From Bacillus safensis (lineage in GTDB: Bacteria > Bacillota > Bacilli > Bacillales > Bacillaceae), in NCBI GenBank assembly GCA_030159235.1, contig BSBG01000006.1, positions 124,001-188,000 on the forward strand: DNA of 64,000 bases. Direction: 5' to 3'. The notes below the pieces were generated by a model. The model saw nothing but the letters and a program-made list of their open reading frames with translations. It made no database searches and was not told the origin of the DNA. Every line of letters begins with the position of its first letter. Position 1 is the first letter of the stretch. Shown in pieces: positions 56,057 through 63,159 of the stretch. Position numbers and translations under genes: made by a program.

Positions 56057-56081
56057 GTTTAATGGCAAAAGTGACGGGTAA
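56057..56081 (+). promoter_or_regulatory. Sigma-B promoter of yflT
   Basis: A perfect GTTTAA and a -10 GGGTAA are separated by 13 bp, 33 bp upstream of the start. B. subtilis yflT (GSP17M) belongs to the sigma-B regulon. Confidence 0.8.
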
Positions 56082-56114
56082 AAGATTCGTAAGACGTTAA
56101 AGGAGGAATATAAA

Positions 56115-56462
56115 ATGAAACCTGTTGTAAGAGAGTATACAAATGATGAAATACTTCAACGAGATGTAGAGCAATTAAAAGAACTCGGTGTTGCAAGAGA
56201 GGACATTTATGTTCTGTCCCATGACGATGATCGAACAGAGCGTATTGCAAGTAATGCAGATGCCAATACGATCGGTCCAAGAGAGGTCGGACTTAAACAT
56301 GCTGTTGGAAACATCTTTAGTAAAAAGGGAGATGAGCTCCGCAATAAAATTCATGAAATTGGTTTCTCTAAAGAAGAAGCCGAGACTTTTGAAGAGCATT
56401 TAGACGAAGGAAAAGTCCTTCTCTTTGTGACAGACCATGAAAAAGTGAAAACCTGGGCATAA
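56115..56462 (+). CDS. yflT: General stress protein 17M-like YflT
   Basis: A 115-residue soluble protein. It opens with KPVVREYTNDEILQRDVEQL and shows the family pattern VYVLSHDDDRTERIA-type (here YVLSHDDDRTERIA) and a C-terminal amphipathic stretch ending VLLFVTDHE. Role in stress unknown. AAAGGAGG precedes the ATG. It has a consensus sigma-B promoter and its own terminator. Confidence 0.85.
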   Translation: MKPVVREYTNDEILQRDVEQLKELGVAREDIYVLSHDDDRTERIASNADANTIGPREVGLKHAVGNIFSKKGDELRNKIHEIGFSKEEAETFEEHLDEGKVLLFVTDHEKVKTWA

Positions 56463-56474
56463 ACGCAAGCTGAA

Positions 56475-56508
56475 AAAAGTCCCTTACTTTCGTAAGGGGC
56501 TTTTTTTC
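56475..56508 (+). terminator. Terminator of yflT
   Basis: AAGTCCCTTAC pairs with GTAAGGGGCTT, followed by seven T. Confidence 0.88.
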
Positions 56509-56957
56509 ATGCCATCTTTTCTGAAGGAGAGATTACCTCTTTTTTACTATAATAAGAAAAAATATTAAAATGGAATAAAAAGTAATAAATCTAATTGAAA
56601 ATGTAGATAGACCAAATAAAATCATTGAAAAACAGAAAAAAGTAGTTAAAATATCATAAAAAATCATTCGGGAAATAATCATTGTATCTTTCTATTTTGT
56701 TTTAAAATTAACTAAAAATCTTGTGTAATTCAGTAGATAAATTTCTTAGTTCTATTGGTTTAAGTTGTATTTTTGTGTAGAAATAAGGATTTTGAGGTCA
56801 AAAAACCACGAAAAATACCTGTATTTTCAATTAGGAAATTCATTCTAATGTTTAGGAAATAATTTGTTGACAAAATAATCTAAAAACAATATATTTGGCT
56901 TAATCCAGTCATTATGGAATTAGTTGTTAAATTTCAAACGGGTTTATTCGAAGCGTA
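56509..56957. other. A+T-rich stretch without a gene
   Basis: About 450 bp, strongly A+T-rich, with many homopolymer runs and no ORF with a credible start. It separates the core gene yflT from the tox-like operon and could hold its upstream promoter elements. Nothing definite is seen. Confidence 0.6.
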
Positions 56958-56977
56958 TTCTAGTGAAAGGTGGTGGC

Positions 56978-57070
56978 ATGGAACCAAGTCACAAGCGCCT
57001 CGATGAGAAGAATTTGCTAAGAAAATGTCTACTAGAAAAGAAAAATTTCTTTTACTTGAAGAAAAAATGA
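56978..57070 (+). CDS. Possible 30-residue ORF in the tox leader
   Basis: Starts MEPSHKRLDEKNLLRK after AAAGGTGG and ends in a lysine-rich tail (FYLKKK). Very basic, no known family; a second tiny frame overlaps its stop by ATGA. It may be a leader ORF, a decayed small gene, or chance. Confidence 0.25.
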   Translation: MEPSHKRLDEKNLLRKCLLEKKNFFYLKKK

Positions 57071-57154
57071 TAGCCGGTCTAAACAGTAGATTGATCTTTC
57101 TACTATGAACACTTGGCAAGAGATATTCAAAGGCTGTCATGTTCTTGTACAGAA

Positions 57155-57170
57155 GAGAAAGCGCTTTCAT
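57155..57170. promoter_or_regulatory. Candidate cre box (CcpA site)
   Basis: Contains the palindrome GAAAGCGCTTTC, which fits the core of the Bacillus cre consensus TGAAARCGYTTTCA. It lies 44 bp before the leader peptide, where CcpA binding would hinder transcription of the tox-like operon. Confidence 0.5.
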
Positions 57171-57213
57171 TAAAGTTTGTGAGTTGATCGAACGGTAAAG
57201 GAGGTGAACTCAT

Positions 57214-57282
57214 ATGAAAAAAAGAGATAACAGGCTGAGGCGGTGCAGCTTTCGAACGGCTGCATATGAGGATGCATGCTGA
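57214..57282 (+). CDS. 22-residue leader peptide of the tox-like operon
   Basis: Sequence begins MKKRDNRLRRCSFRTAAYE and ends DAC: six arginines or lysines in the first ten residues and two cysteines. It has one of the strongest binding sites in the window (AAAGGAGGTGAAC). Its last codons form the left arm of a downstream terminator, which is the layout of translation-coupled attenuation. Not present in any annotated family that I recognise. Confidence 0.6.
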   Translation: MKKRDNRLRRCSFRTAAYEDAC

Positions 57283-57322
57283 AAAAGAAGAGTGAACATG
57301 TGGGATGCTCCTCTCCTTTTTT
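57268..57322 (+). terminator. Attenuator terminator overlapping the leader peptide
   Basis: GAGGATGCAT (57268, in the leader ORF) pairs with ATGCTCCTC (57305) with one bulged T, 9 bp, and six T follow at 57317. An earlier hairpin TGCAGC / GCTGCA (57244-57264) lies wholly inside the leader ORF. A ribosome stalled near the leader stop would block the terminator arm and let transcription enter toxA. Confidence 0.55.
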
Positions 57323-57430
57323 AGAAAAAAGATTTCCTGAAAAATCCATCTCTCATTTTAACATAAGGTTTTTTGGCTTGATAACCATCTTTGCCCGAAA
57401 AGACGATTGTGAATTGAAGGAGGTTTCGTG

Positions 57431-58087
57431 ATGAAAAAGGCTTTGTATCATGAAGACAGTGGGGTGTATTTAGAAAAGATGCGCAGGGCATTCCAAGAAC
57501 ATTATGAGCAAAGAACAGATATGTGGTCCACTGATCCATCCTTAACAGACGCAGCTGTGGTGTCATTAAAGGCATGGCGTTCAAGAGAAAAGAATGCACT
57601 CGCTTCTGTCCTGGATATCGGGTGCGGGAACGGCCGTGCACTTGAACATTTAAGCGGGCTTTCCCAATATGTCGGTATCGACCTGTATGAGCATGAGGAG
57701 TGGGAAGCGTTATACAAAAGAGAAGCGGTTCCTGCCGATTTTGTTCATCAAGATTTTATGTCATGGTCGATGGATCAGGGGCGCGGGATGCAGTTTGATT
57801 TGATTTTAGATCATGGCTGCTTTCATCATCAACATCCTGATGATCATGAGCGTTACTTAAAACAGGTCTCCTCTTTGCTTCATGAAGGCGGTGTCTTTTC
57901 ACTTGTTGTTTGGGGAGAAGAATGGAGAACAGGATTAATCGGAGAGGATGGCCGCTTCCATTTTTCATTTTCAGATTCTCAGCTTGGCGAAAAAATTTGT
58001 ACATCAGGTCTTGAGCTTGTGTCCATATCACCGCTAAAAGCGAAGGCTGGAATGAGCCAGCATCATGTCATTGCCGTCAAAATCTAG
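57431..58087 (+). CDS. toxA: ToxA-like SAM-dependent methyltransferase
   Basis: A 218-residue class I methyltransferase. Motif I is SVLDIGCGNGRALEHL at residues 59-74, with the acidic residue of motif II in YVGIDLYEHEEW and an aromatic-rich motif IV (FDLILDHGCFHH). In toxoflavin producers ToxA N-methylates the azapteridine core twice in the last steps. ATG 57431 lies 8 nt after GGAGG (GTG 57428 is too close). Alone it would be just a methyltransferase; its place before ToxB, ToxD, ToxC and ToxE gives the assignment. Confidence 0.75.
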   Translation: MKKALYHEDSGVYLEKMRRAFQEHYEQRTDMWSTDPSLTDAAVVSLKAWRSREKNALASVLDIGCGNGRALEHLSGLSQYVGIDLYEHEEWEALYKREAVPADFVHQDFMSWSMDQGRGMQFDLILDHGCFHHQHPDDHERYLKQVSSLLHEGGVFSLVVWGEEWRTGLIGEDGRFHFSFSDSQLGEKICTSGLELVSISPLKAKAGMSQHHVIAVKI

Positions 58088-58349
58088 TACAAAGGTAACT
58101 CACTTAAACTAGTAGAGGTGTTCATTCTAAGAAAGAGCGACTGCGATCAAGTGAGCTTGCTGTTCCAACAGAGAGAAAGCGTATGAACCGAAATTTCTGC
58201 CTTTGTACTAGAAAAGGACAAGGTTTGATCCATTTCCTTCTGCTGAGATCGAGAGCACACAGTTTGAGAGAGTGCGTACACATATTCATCACTCCATCAC
58301 TGCGCTCTTGGAGTCGATTTGGGTGCAGTAATGAATAGGAGGGAGACAA
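58083..58349 (+). ncRNA. Structured spacer between toxA and toxB (candidate cis-regulatory RNA)
   Basis: A 13-bp perfect stem TCTAGTACAAAGG (58083) / CCTTTGTACTAGA (58200) closes a 104-nt domain and begins at the toxA stop codon. Inside, CTCACTT (58099) pairs with AAGTGAG (58149), and GTTCAT (58120) can pair with ATGAAC (58183), crossing it as a pseudoknot. A hairpin GCTT-CTG / CAG-AAGC lies at 58155-58180. In the second half, TATTCAT (58283) can pair with ATGAATA (58331) next to the toxB site AGGAGG. No T-box or other family known to me by sequence is evident. Confidence 0.5.
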
Positions 58350-59075
58350 ATGAACAAGTTTGTAGCTGAATTACAATCAATGATTCATCATTTTACCTTT
58401 CAAGAAAAACACTATTTACTCGTGGGGCCGGTGAACCTGCCGATTTCCATTCAACATGAAGAAGTGCCATTCAAATGGTATGCCTTCTCACCTGTTGAAC
58501 GGGATACAAAGCCAACAATTGAATCTATTGTCCAAATGAGTACCGCGCAGCAAACCTTTTCCTCTTGTCTCTTATTTGGCGACTTTGAAAATGAAGTGCC
58601 GCCGCTTGTGCGAATCCATAGTGTCTGCCAAACAGGGGATGTGTTTGGGTCACTGAAATGTGATTGTGGTCCACAGCTTGCGTTATCGCTGAAGAAAATC
58701 ACCGAGTACGGAAAAGGTATGCTTGTGTATATGGCCAATCAAGAAGGACGGTCTATTGGGCTGATGGCGAAAGCGTTGACGTATAAATTACAGGAAATGC
58801 AGCTTGATACATTTGAAGCCAACCGCCTGATCGGCTGCGGCGATGATGATCGGCATTACGAGGAAGCAGCGGCTGTTTTGCACTATTTGAACAACGGAAA
58901 ACCATTACACTTATTAACGAATAATCCAGATAAAGTCGACTCTATTGCTGCTTACGGTCTTCCCGTTTTGCGGTTTGATCATACGGTTGAAGCCTCTCTC
59001 TACAATGAAGCCTATTTAAAGGCAAAAGCAGCCTCAGGGCATATGGTCGATGAGAAAAAATTAATTAATCAATAG
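58350..59075 (+). CDS. toxB: ToxB-like GTP cyclohydrolase II
   Basis: A 241-residue RibA-type GTP cyclohydrolase II that opens GTP to 2,5-diamino-6-ribosylamino-pyrimidinone phosphate, the shared first step of riboflavin and toxoflavin. Zinc cysteines are at 93, 104 and 106 in HSVCQTGDVFGSLKCDCG, and EGRSIGL follows at 132-138. There is no dihydroxybutanone-phosphate synthase domain, unlike riboflavin RibBA of Bacillus, which fits a dedicated copy. A strong AGGAGG site precedes the start. Confidence 0.82.
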   Translation: MNKFVAELQSMIHHFTFQEKHYLLVGPVNLPISIQHEEVPFKWYAFSPVERDTKPTIESIVQMSTAQQTFSSCLLFGDFENEVPPLVRIHSVCQTGDVFGSLKCDCGPQLALSLKKITEYGKGMLVYMANQEGRSIGLMAKALTYKLQEMQLDTFEANRLIGCGDDDRHYEEAAAVLHYLNNGKPLHLLTNNPDKVDSIAAYGLPVLRFDHTVEASLYNEAYLKAKAASGHMVDEKKLINQ

Positions 59076-59107
59076 ACGAGTTTATTGAAAGAAGGCGGGA
59101 GAAAAGC

Positions 59108-59911
59108 GTGAAACCTGATATCAATTGGATTCAAATCCCAAGCGGCTATGCAACAATTGGAAGTAATGAAGAAGATATGAAAAAGGCATCAGAATTCTGG
59201 AAGGACAAGCTGCTCAATCCAACCTACGGCCGTGAGAAGAAATTTCAAAAATGGCTGTACAAAGAATTTCCATCCTATCAGCCGTATATCACCGAATTTT
59301 TTATCTCAGATACGGTTGTCACCAATGAATGGTATCAAAGCTATTGTGATGAAACGGGCCAGACATATCCGGAGAGCTTAACGAACGAAGAACTTGGCGG
59401 AGGAAAAGATCATCCAGCTTGGGGCATGGAGATCAAGGAAGCCTTCTCGTTCTGCCAGTGGCTCAGCGGGAAACTTGGAATTGATGTTTCGATTCCTACT
59501 GAAGAAGAATGGGAGTATGCTGCCCGTGGGAACTCGAGAAATCAATACCCGTGGGGAGATGAGTTTGATCCTTCTTACTGCAATACGCACGAATCAAATA
59601 TTGAAAAAACGACGCCTGTCCATCATTACGAAAAGGGCAGATCGTTATTCGGTCTTTATGATATGGGGGGCAACGTCGAGGAATGGGTCAACACGAAATA
59701 TCACGTATATGAAGGCGGCATTGAGGTTGTAGATGATTTAACGGAAACGCTCGGAAGTGATTACTACATTTTAAAAGGCGGCTCCTTCGCAAGAGGCGGA
59801 GATTTATGCAGAGTTGCAAGAAGACACGGGAAACACCCAGATCCGGTTTTTCGGTTTACTGGTTTTCGTTTAGTGACTCGTCAAAAACAACATATAAAGG
59901 TGGGAGTGTAA
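59108..59911 (+). CDS. toxD: ToxD-like SUMF1/FGE-fold protein
   Basis: A 267-residue formylglycine-generating-enzyme-fold protein. Family marks are VTNEWYQSYCDETG, PVTW-region DHPAWGMEIKEAFSFCQWL, IPTEEEWEYAARG, YPWGDEF, GLYDMGGNVEEWV and GFRLV. The catalytic segment reads GGSFARGGDLCRVARR, so only one of the two copper-binding cysteines of true FGE is kept. It is therefore unlikely to be a sulfatase activator. In toxoflavin operons ToxD is needed for a step after the pyrimidine intermediate whose chemistry is not settled. GTG start. Confidence 0.8.
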   Translation: MKPDINWIQIPSGYATIGSNEEDMKKASEFWKDKLLNPTYGREKKFQKWLYKEFPSYQPYITEFFISDTVVTNEWYQSYCDETGQTYPESLTNEELGGGKDHPAWGMEIKEAFSFCQWLSGKLGIDVSIPTEEEWEYAARGNSRNQYPWGDEFDPSYCNTHESNIEKTTPVHHYEKGRSLFGLYDMGGNVEEWVNTKYHVYEGGIEVVDDLTETLGSDYYILKGGSFARGGDLCRVARRHGKHPDPVFRFTGFRLVTRQKQHIKVGV

Positions 59912-59915
59912 AACC

Positions 59916-61673
59916 ATGCATAGAGGACCAATTACATCCGTTTTATCAACTCAGCACGACCAAATTGTCTACACAGGAGGGTATGACCGCTGTATTTATC
60001 AGTGGAACAGAGCAACAGGAGAAGGAACGTTCATTGGCAGTCACGAGCATATCATTAACTCTTTATCTCTTTCTGAAAACGGAAAGTATCTTGCGAGTGC
60101 ATCGTCAGACTATACCATTCAATTATATGATACAAGCACACATACCCGAATTCGCACTCTGTTTGGTCATGCGGATGATGTAGAAGCCGTCGCCTTTGCG
60201 AAGCAGGATACCTTGCTTGTATCCGTGTCCAGAGATAGAAGATGCTTAGTCTGGGATATCGAAACGGGAGCTATTTTAAGAGAATTTCATGGTCATAGCA
60301 AAGATGTATTAGCTGTATGGATACATGGTGATAAAGCTTATACAACAGGTGATGATGGCTATGTCCTCGTCTGGCTGTATGAGACAGGAGACATTGTAGG
60401 GGAAATCGGTCCGTTTGATTATGAGCTGGACACAATTAGCGGAAGTAATCAGAAAGAAGTGTTCGCACTTGGCAGAGACGATGGAACTGTCATCATTTAT
60501 GATGCAGCTACTTTACAGGAGAAGAAAATCATCAAAGCCCATTTACAAGGCGTCAAGCGAGTGAATTTTTCTCCAAGCGGCAATTACTTGCTGACAGCAG
60601 GCTACGATCATTTAATTAAGTTGTGGAATTTTGAAACAGGTGATTTAGTCGATACACTGCTGCCTCATAAATATCAATGGGAGCGCTCGCTTGTCTGGAC
60701 GGAGGATGAGAAATCCATACTAGGAGCCAGCTTTGGAAAAACATATTGTGAATGGTCGATCGAAAAGGGAACAGTCGTATCAGATGACATCGAAATGGCG
60801 ACACCATCTATTAATGATATTGCGCTGACTGATGCAGGAGATATCATTACCGCATCAGATGACGGAAAATTCAGAAGAAATGGGGTCGAAATCGCTAAAT
60901 CGACAGGCGTTTTAACAAATGGAGTAGCTGTTGCACGGGATGGAAGCTATTATGCATGGGGAGATCATGCAAGTCAGGTGCATATTGTTCATGAGTCATT
61001 ACAGCAAATGGTTTCGTTTGATCTCAACACAGGCCCAGTCAACAGCGTCTATTTCCACGAGGAGGATCGTCAATTTTATATTGGAACGTATGGCGGTTAT
61101 GTACATGTCATTTCGACAGAACACTTAAAGGAAATCGGCCGTTCCAAAGCACACGATTGTGCGGTCAAAGCATTAAAGGTAGAAGGAGATCATATCATCA
61201 CAGCCGCGGTAGAAGGAACCATCTGTCTTTTAGATAAGAAGAGTTTGTCCTTAAAAGCGGAATACATCGGTGCGACAGAGCTGTTAAATGATGTCTTTAT
61301 TGATAGCAAAAGAGACCGTATCGCCATTGTCAGCCGTGACAAAAATGTGAGATTGTTTGATTTGCATACAGGGAGAATTTTAGACCAGCATAACGAGCAC
61401 CAGTATTCTATTAAATCGATCACTGTCACAGATTCTGGCTATATTGTGAGTGGCGATTATTGGGGTTATATCGTTGTGTGGAATCCAGAATTAGATCAAA
61501 ATACAGGCCCAATTAGAATTGCCCAAAATGGGATTAGTGCCATCAGACAATTAGGCAATGATGTATACGCAAGCTCATATGACGGCGGGGTTTATCATAT
61601 TCGAGAAGATGGGTCGTATACAGAAGTACTACGCTTATTTGAACAATTTCCGAAAGAATTAATCTCTCATTAA
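59916..61673 (+). CDS. toxC: ToxC-like WD40 beta-propeller protein
   Basis: A 585-residue protein made almost wholly of WD-type repeats of about 40-42 residues (for example HEHIINSLSLSENGKYLASA, HADDVEAVAF and HLQGVKRVNFSPSGNYLLTA), enough for about fourteen blades, or two seven-bladed propellers. No signal peptide or membrane segment. WD-repeat ToxC is present in every toxoflavin operon known to me and essential, role unclear, perhaps a scaffold for ToxD or ToxE. The start is 4 bp after the toxD stop with a GGTGGGAG site. Confidence 0.82.
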   Translation: MHRGPITSVLSTQHDQIVYTGGYDRCIYQWNRATGEGTFIGSHEHIINSLSLSENGKYLASASSDYTIQLYDTSTHTRIRTLFGHADDVEAVAFAKQDTLLVSVSRDRRCLVWDIETGAILREFHGHSKDVLAVWIHGDKAYTTGDDGYVLVWLYETGDIVGEIGPFDYELDTISGSNQKEVFALGRDDGTVIIYDAATLQEKKIIKAHLQGVKRVNFSPSGNYLLTAGYDHLIKLWNFETGDLVDTLLPHKYQWERSLVWTEDEKSILGASFGKTYCEWSIEKGTVVSDDIEMATPSINDIALTDAGDIITASDDGKFRRNGVEIAKSTGVLTNGVAVARDGSYYAWGDHASQVHIVHESLQQMVSFDLNTGPVNSVYFHEEDRQFYIGTYGGYVHVISTEHLKEIGRSKAHDCAVKALKVEGDHIITAAVEGTICLLDKKSLSLKAEYIGATELLNDVFIDSKRDRIAIVSRDKNVRLFDLHTGRILDQHNEHQYSIKSITVTDSGYIVSGDYWGYIVVWNPELDQNTGPIRIAQNGISAIRQLGNDVYASSYDGGVYHIREDGSYTEVLRLFEQFPKELISH

Positions 61674-61701
61674 GAAAAAAGAATGTAAGCGGGGGATTCT
61701 C

Positions 61702-61887
61702 ATGATAAGTGTTTGCAAGGAACATATGAAAAAAGGTCTCACTGTACTCAATTGTCCGCATGTGCTCCTCATTAATAAATATGAATGTCGCAAATGCTGT
61801 TTTTGTAAACAACGAGCATCGTATAAACTTTTTTATTCCTTGCCTTACTATGATCGATCTGAGAAGAAACGGATGGAAAAAATATAG
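61702..61887 (+). CDS. Small cysteine-rich protein within the tox-like operon
   Basis: A 61-residue protein with His and Cys pairs: CKEHMKKGL, then CPHVLLINKYECRKCCFCKQ, and a YKLFYSLPYYDRSEKK tail. The seven cysteines and two histidines could bind one or two zinc ions. GCGGGGGAT precedes the ATG. It resembles small CxxC proteins scattered in Bacillus genomes. It has no counterpart in the Gram-negative tox operons I know. Confidence 0.6.
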   Translation: MISVCKEHMKKGLTVLNCPHVLLINKYECRKCCFCKQRASYKLFYSLPYYDRSEKKRMEKI

Positions 61888-61898
61888 CACATGAGAAT

Positions 61899-61930
61899 AG
61901 AACTCCTTCATTCCCTGAAGGAGTTCTTTC
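61899..61930 (+). terminator. Hairpin between the Cys-rich gene and toxE
   Basis: AGAACTCCTTCA pairs perfectly with TGAAGGAGTTCT. Only three T follow, so it may be a partial terminator or a processing site that lowers toxE expression. Confidence 0.5.
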
Positions 61931-61957
61931 CCTTGAAAGAGAGGAAGGGAGATTCAA

Positions 61958-63043
61958 ATGAAAGACGATGTTTTTTATATGAAGCTAGCCATTGCTAACG
62001 CCAAGGCCATGAAAGGACAAACCTCGCCAAATCCACTTGTCGGAGCAGTGATTGTACAAAAAGGTGAGATCGTTGGAATTGGTGCTCACATGAAGGCGGG
62101 CGAACCGCATGCTGAGATTCATGCGCTGCAAATGGCCGGAGAAAAGGCGAAGGGAGCTCATCTGTATGTGACGCTTGAACCTTGTTCGCATCATGGAAAA
62201 ACAGGTCCTTGCTCAGAAGCTATTATAAAGAGTGGTGTGAAACGTGTGGTCATTGCCACTCAAGACCCGAATCCGCTTGTAGCAGGTAAAGGGATTGCCA
62301 TGTTGAAACAGTCAGGTATAGAAGTAGAAGTAGGAATATGTAAACAGGAAGCGGACAGCTTAAATCTGCCTTTTTTTCATTCCATACAATCAGAGCTTCC
62401 TTATGTCATACTAAAAACAGCCATTTCGTTAGATGGGAAAATTGCCACAGCTCATCATGAAAGCAAATGGATCACAGGAACAGAAGCGAGGCAAGAAGTA
62501 CAGCAATTACGTCAAGAAGCAGATGCTGTGATAACAGGGGTCGAAACGATTATTCAAGATGATGCTGGTCTCATTGTGAAAGAGTCGATCATGACTCAGC
62601 CCATTCGTGTCATTTTAGATTCCACATTAAGGATTCCGCTTCATGCGAAATGTTTAAACGATCATATGGCAGAAACCATTATTTGTACTTCAAACAACCA
62701 CGATCAAAAAAAGTATCATCAATTGATGCAAAAAGGACATCAGGTCTTTGTCACAAGTGGAGAAAATCGGACAGATCTTCATGATGTGTTACGCATGCTG
62801 AAGAAGCGTTCTGTCATGTCGGTACTTGTGGAGGCGGGGGGCAGTGTGAGCGCGTCCTTTTTAGAAGCGTCACTTGTGAACGAAGTCATTATTTATATGG
62901 CGCCGTTATTCATTGGAGGGAAAGACGCGCCTACTTTCTTTGAAGGAAAAGGAATTCAAACTTTGAACGAAGCCATTCGTCCGGTAGATATTGATTATCG
63001 TATGGTAGGAAAAGATTTGAAAATGACGATGAGACTTCAGTGA
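61958..63043 (+). CDS. toxE: ToxE-like deaminase/reductase (RibD type)
   Basis: A 361-residue bifunctional RibD-type enzyme. The N-terminal deaminase domain has the zinc motif GEPHAEIHAL (His51, Glu53) and the two cysteines in TLEPCSHHGKTGPC (76 and 85); the C-terminal part (from about 150) is a reductase with SLDGKIATAHHESKWITG and GGSVSASFLEASLV. It would deaminate and reduce the GTP-cyclohydrolase product to the ribitylamino-uracil phosphate. A Bacillus riboflavin ribD would sit in ribDEAHT, which is not here, so this is a dedicated copy. Confidence 0.82.
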   Translation: MKDDVFYMKLAIANAKAMKGQTSPNPLVGAVIVQKGEIVGIGAHMKAGEPHAEIHALQMAGEKAKGAHLYVTLEPCSHHGKTGPCSEAIIKSGVKRVVIATQDPNPLVAGKGIAMLKQSGIEVEVGICKQEADSLNLPFFHSIQSELPYVILKTAISLDGKIATAHHESKWITGTEARQEVQQLRQEADAVITGVETIIQDDAGLIVKESIMTQPIRVILDSTLRIPLHAKCLNDHMAETIICTSNNHDQKKYHQLMQKGHQVFVTSGENRTDLHDVLRMLKKRSVMSVLVEAGGSVSASFLEASLVNEVIIYMAPLFIGGKDAPTFFEGKGIQTLNEAIRPVDIDYRMVGKDLKMTMRLQ

Positions 63044-63051
63044 AAGGAAAG

Positions 63052-63084
63052 AAAGACCTTGTGCATAAAGTGCAAGGTCTTTTT
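63052..63084 (+). terminator. Terminator of the tox-like operon
   Basis: AAAGACCTTG pairs with CAAGGTCTTT, with inner TGCA pairing, followed by a T run. Confidence 0.85.
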
Positions 63085-63159
63085 CATATTTTTAAAAAAA
63101 ATAAAAGTGTACATACACCTATCTAAGTCATGATGAATACGATGGATGGGGGTGATTGC

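Larger units (their letters stand above)
56958..57170 (+). promoter_or_regulatory. Upstream leader region of the tox-like operon, structured
   Basis: Inverted repeats TTCTAGT (56958) / ACTAGAA (57031) and AGTAGA (57085) / TCTACT (57099) suggest RNA structure if it is transcribed. Several short blocks recur in the toxA-toxB spacer: TCTAGT with AAAGGT, TACTAGAAAAG, AGTAGA, TATGAAC, and a GCTGT/ACAG hairpin followed by AGAGAAAGCG. Block order is not the same in both, so common origin is only suggested. Confidence 0.4.

Noticed and set aside
57321..57641. 106-codon minus-strand ORF at the start of toxA
   Set aside because: Antisense shadow; no binding site.
58100..58349. T-box riboswitch in the toxA-toxB spacer
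   Set aside because: The conserved T-box sequence (GGTGGTACCGCG type) and specifier loop are absent, and the neighbours are not amino-acid genes.
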